DNA from: an uncultured Campylobacter sp.
Lineage (GTDB): Bacteria > Campylobacterota > Campylobacteria > Campylobacterales > Campylobacteraceae
Length of the DNA stretch: 8,268 bases
Assembly (NCBI GenBank): GCA_938036585.1
Contig: CALHQN010000012.1
Coordinates: 1 to 8,268 of the forward strand
Reading direction: 5' to 3'
Of this stretch, positions 6,368-8,268 are shown one piece after another. The position numbers were made by a program, and so were the translations under genes. Under the pieces are notes generated by a model. That model was given only the letters and a program-made list of their open reading frames with translations. It was not told the origin of the DNA and did not search any database. The stretch's first letter is position 1; each line of letters begins with the position of its first letter.

Positions 6368-7519
6368 ATGAATGAAGCTAGAAGAGATTTTATAAAAGGC
6401 GGCGCGGCGGGCATAGGGCTCGGAGCGCTCGCATCTATGGGGGTGTTTTCATACTCTCCTGCGAGAGAATTTTTTCTTCCGGATGAAGTGCGAAAGATGA
6501 CCGATTTCGGCGCGATTAAAAGCGTCGAGGTTACTAATATCTCCGAAACGAGCTGGTTTGATAACTCGATGCTGATGGGAGATATTAAAGGCGCAGGAGG
6601 ACTTTTGGTGGATCAATATCTTTTTAATTGGCCACCTTTCGGTAATGGAAAAGGGCTTGCCAAAGGAAGTTATAAGGAGGGGATGGAAAAGATTAAGCAT
6701 CTATTGCCGGATAAGGTAGATGAGGCTTGGGAAGTTACTAAGGGTCTATCTGTAAATCCCGATAATGCAGGCGGATATGCCGCATTAATTGAGATAGAGC
6801 GGCTAAACGGCGAAAAGAAAAAATACCTATTAGATTGCGGATGGTCATATAATTGGATGCATGAATGCTTTAAACGAGAGGGCATAGACAAGATGCTTAC
6901 ATCGGGAGAGATCGATACCATCATCCTATCTCATGAGCACTTTGATCACTTCTGGGGGTTGCCAGTAGTATTAAAATACAAGCCGGATATTAAGATTATT
7001 ATCCATGAAGGATTTTATCCGGAAGGCAGGCAGTATATTAAAGATTCAGGTCACACCGGAGAGCTAGTGGTCTTTAAAAAGGGCAAAAACGAGATAGAGC
7101 CGGGAGTTTGTACATTTTGTTATGATTGTCCTATAATTAGCCGCGTCTTTGGCGAACAATCAATATTCGTAAATGTCAAAGACAAAGGTCTTGTGAGTAT
7201 TACGGGATGTTGTCATCAGGGTATTATTACATTCTCTGATTCCGCATACAAAGAGCTAAAATACGACAACGATCAGCTCTATGGTCTTTACGGCGGACTT
7301 CATATCTCGCCGTTTGACGACTGGGATCCAAAATACGACGATCTGGTTATCGGGCTGAAAAGATGGAACTACCAGGTCATGGCGTGCAACCACTGCACGG
7401 GCCTTCTGACCGTGCAAAAATTCGTTCGCGAGGGCTATCCGATCGTAAAGGGCACGGCTAGATTTAGAACCAAAACGTCCGATTATCTAGGCAACGGCGA
7501 TAAGGTTAAATTTGGATAG
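6368..7519 (+). CDS. Tat-exported metallo-beta-lactamase-fold hydrolase (COG1237-like)
   Basis: This 383-residue protein begins with a twin-arginine signal, ARRDFIKGG (4-12) plus a Gly/Ala-rich hydrophobic stretch to about residue 28, so it should be exported folded, with cofactor, to the periplasm. No clear AxA cleavage site is seen, so it could stay anchored. The metallo-beta-lactamase motif is SHEHFDH (188-194: H189, H191, D193, H194). Later conserved positions are TGCCHQGI (H283), YGGLHIS (H312) and NHCTG (H342), the series found in COG1237 proteins such as the dihydropterin/MptA-like group. Nine cysteines include C248-x2-C251-x2-C254, unusual for a simple hydrolase. The substrate is unknown; the family label gives chemistry, not pathway. 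AAGGA at 6357-6361 lies six bases before the ATG. It follows the membrane protein gene by 10 bases. The middle of the gene is lower in G+C than both ends. Confidence 0.9.
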   Translation: MNEARRDFIKGGAAGIGLGALASMGVFSYSPAREFFLPDEVRKMTDFGAIKSVEVTNISETSWFDNSMLMGDIKGAGGLLVDQYLFNWPPFGNGKGLAKGSYKEGMEKIKHLLPDKVDEAWEVTKGLSVNPDNAGGYAALIEIERLNGEKKKYLLDCGWSYNWMHECFKREGIDKMLTSGEIDTIILSHEHFDHFWGLPVVLKYKPDIKIIIHEGFYPEGRQYIKDSGHTGELVVFKKGKNEIEPGVCTFCYDCPIISRVFGEQSIFVNVKDKGLVSITGCCHQGIITFSDSAYKELKYDNDQLYGLYGGLHISPFDDWDPKYDDLVIGLKRWNYQVMACNHCTGLLTVQKFVREGYPIVKGTARFRTKTSDYLGNGDKVKFG

Positions 7520-7523
7520 AAGC

Positions 7524-8268
7524 ATGGAATTTCAAGATATTTTCCCTTTGAAATTTAGATACTCGTTTGAGGATTACAGGTCGCTTATGAGATGTATATT
7601 GATGAAGTCTCTTTACGATAGCGACGTAAAATCCTCAAGCAGGTATCAGGGGATGTATAAGGGGAACTATTTTAACGAATGCTGGAGTATAAAATTTGGC
7701 TTTTACAGCGGAATTTACGGCATCGTTTTACGGGAGGTGAAAGATGGCGCGGGCGTGTTCGAGCTTTATTATTTCCCCTCCGCAAACGACGAACTGCTCG
7801 GTAACGTCTCGCTTTTTGAAGCCGTTTTAGCCGGAGAGCCGGGGTTTTTGACGAAGGTGCGAAATTTCTCCGCGCACGAGGAGCTTTTAAATAATTTCTG
7901 CGTCGCTACGATCTATTTAAAGCCGCAAGAGCGGGGCATAGCGCTATCTTTTAAAACGAAGCTCAGGGATAGGTCGTACGCAAAGGACGGCGTCTGCGTA
8001 GAGGGCAAGCAGATCATCGCAAAAGAGGGGCTCGATAAAAATTTCCCCTGCTTTAGGGTATCGCTTGCGTTTATGAACTTTTTGCATATCGCGCTTTGTA
8101 AAATTTACGAGCCGCGCTACGAGAGCTTTGAAATTTACAAAAAAGCGGCTCGCGCCGTGATCTACGATAAAGATCGCAACTTAAAAAGCAAAGAAGATCC
8201 GCTCTGCGGCGAAATTTTTGTAAATTTAATCTACGGCAAGGATGCGGACGACGCGTGCTTTAAATTTA
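7524..8268 (+). CDS. Unrecognised protein, 3' end beyond the window (partial)
   Basis: An open frame runs from the ATG at 7524 to the window edge without a stop: 248 residues, starting MEFQDIFPLKFRYSFEDY. Codon use is that of the neighbouring genes (frequent AAATTT, GCG, CTT), so it is a real gene although I cannot assign it to a family. It has no signal peptide or membrane segment and looks cytoplasmic, rich in aromatic residues (for example FGFYSGIYG and ELYYFP) with scattered cysteines. It begins four bases after the hydrolase stop; GGA at 7514-7516 is only a weak ribosome binding site, so translation may depend on re-initiation from the hydrolase gene. Spacing suggests it belongs to the operon starting at 4963, but a shared function is not shown. 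The cytoplasmic location makes a direct partnership with a periplasmic hydrolase less obvious. Confidence 0.75.
   Translation, partial: MEFQDIFPLKFRYSFEDYRSLMRCILMKSLYDSDVKSSSRYQGMYKGNYFNECWSIKFGFYSGIYGIVLREVKDGAGVFELYYFPSANDELLGNVSLFEAVLAGEPGFLTKVRNFSAHEELLNNFCVATIYLKPQERGIALSFKTKLRDRSYAKDGVCVEGKQIIAKEGLDKNFPCFRVSLAFMNFLHIALCKIYEPRYESFEIYKKAARAVIYDKDRNLKSKEDPLCGEIFVNLIYGKDADDACFKF

Overview
The window most likely comes from an epsilonproteobacterial (Campylobacterota) chromosome, probably Campylobacter. Pointers are the very frequent AAATTT/AATTTA runs inside genes, T-rich promoters with a good -10 and little -35, HQWRQPL-type histidine kinase chemistry, and a base composition in the mid-40s percent G+C. 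That G+C suits the oral species group (gracilis, rectus, showae, curvus) better than C. jejuni. The genus is an inference from style, not from a marker gene. All recognised genes lie on the + strand.

Positions 1-1507 are the end of a type I restriction-modification locus. The last codons of hsdS overlap the start of a complete hsdM by four bases (ATGA). No hsdR is inside the window. Positions 1508-1930 hold no intact gene: there is a decayed-looking stretch with short open frames, closed by a long hairpin followed by a T run (1815-1875), which I read as a terminator.

A clear promoter (1931-1958) then drives a single-gene unit for a DUF3137-like protein with two N-terminal membrane segments (1989-2903). 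Next comes a two-component pair, an OmpR/PhoB-type response regulator (2995-3693) overlapping by 10 bases a soluble PAS-domain histidine kinase (3684-4856).

From 4963 onward a new unit begins behind its own TATAAT box and strong ribosome binding site. It comprises a tryptophan-rich integral membrane protein with about 11 helices (4963-6357), a Tat-exported metallo-beta-lactamase-fold hydrolase of the COG1237 type (6368-7519), and, 4 bases later, an unrecognised protein that runs off the window end (7524-8268). The tight spacing suggests one transcript.

The most interesting candidate for an undescribed system is this membrane protein plus Tat-exported hydrolase module. It may include the following hypothetical gene and may be controlled by the adjacent cytoplasmic two-component system. 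Substrate and function are unknown; the link between regulator and operon rests on proximity only.
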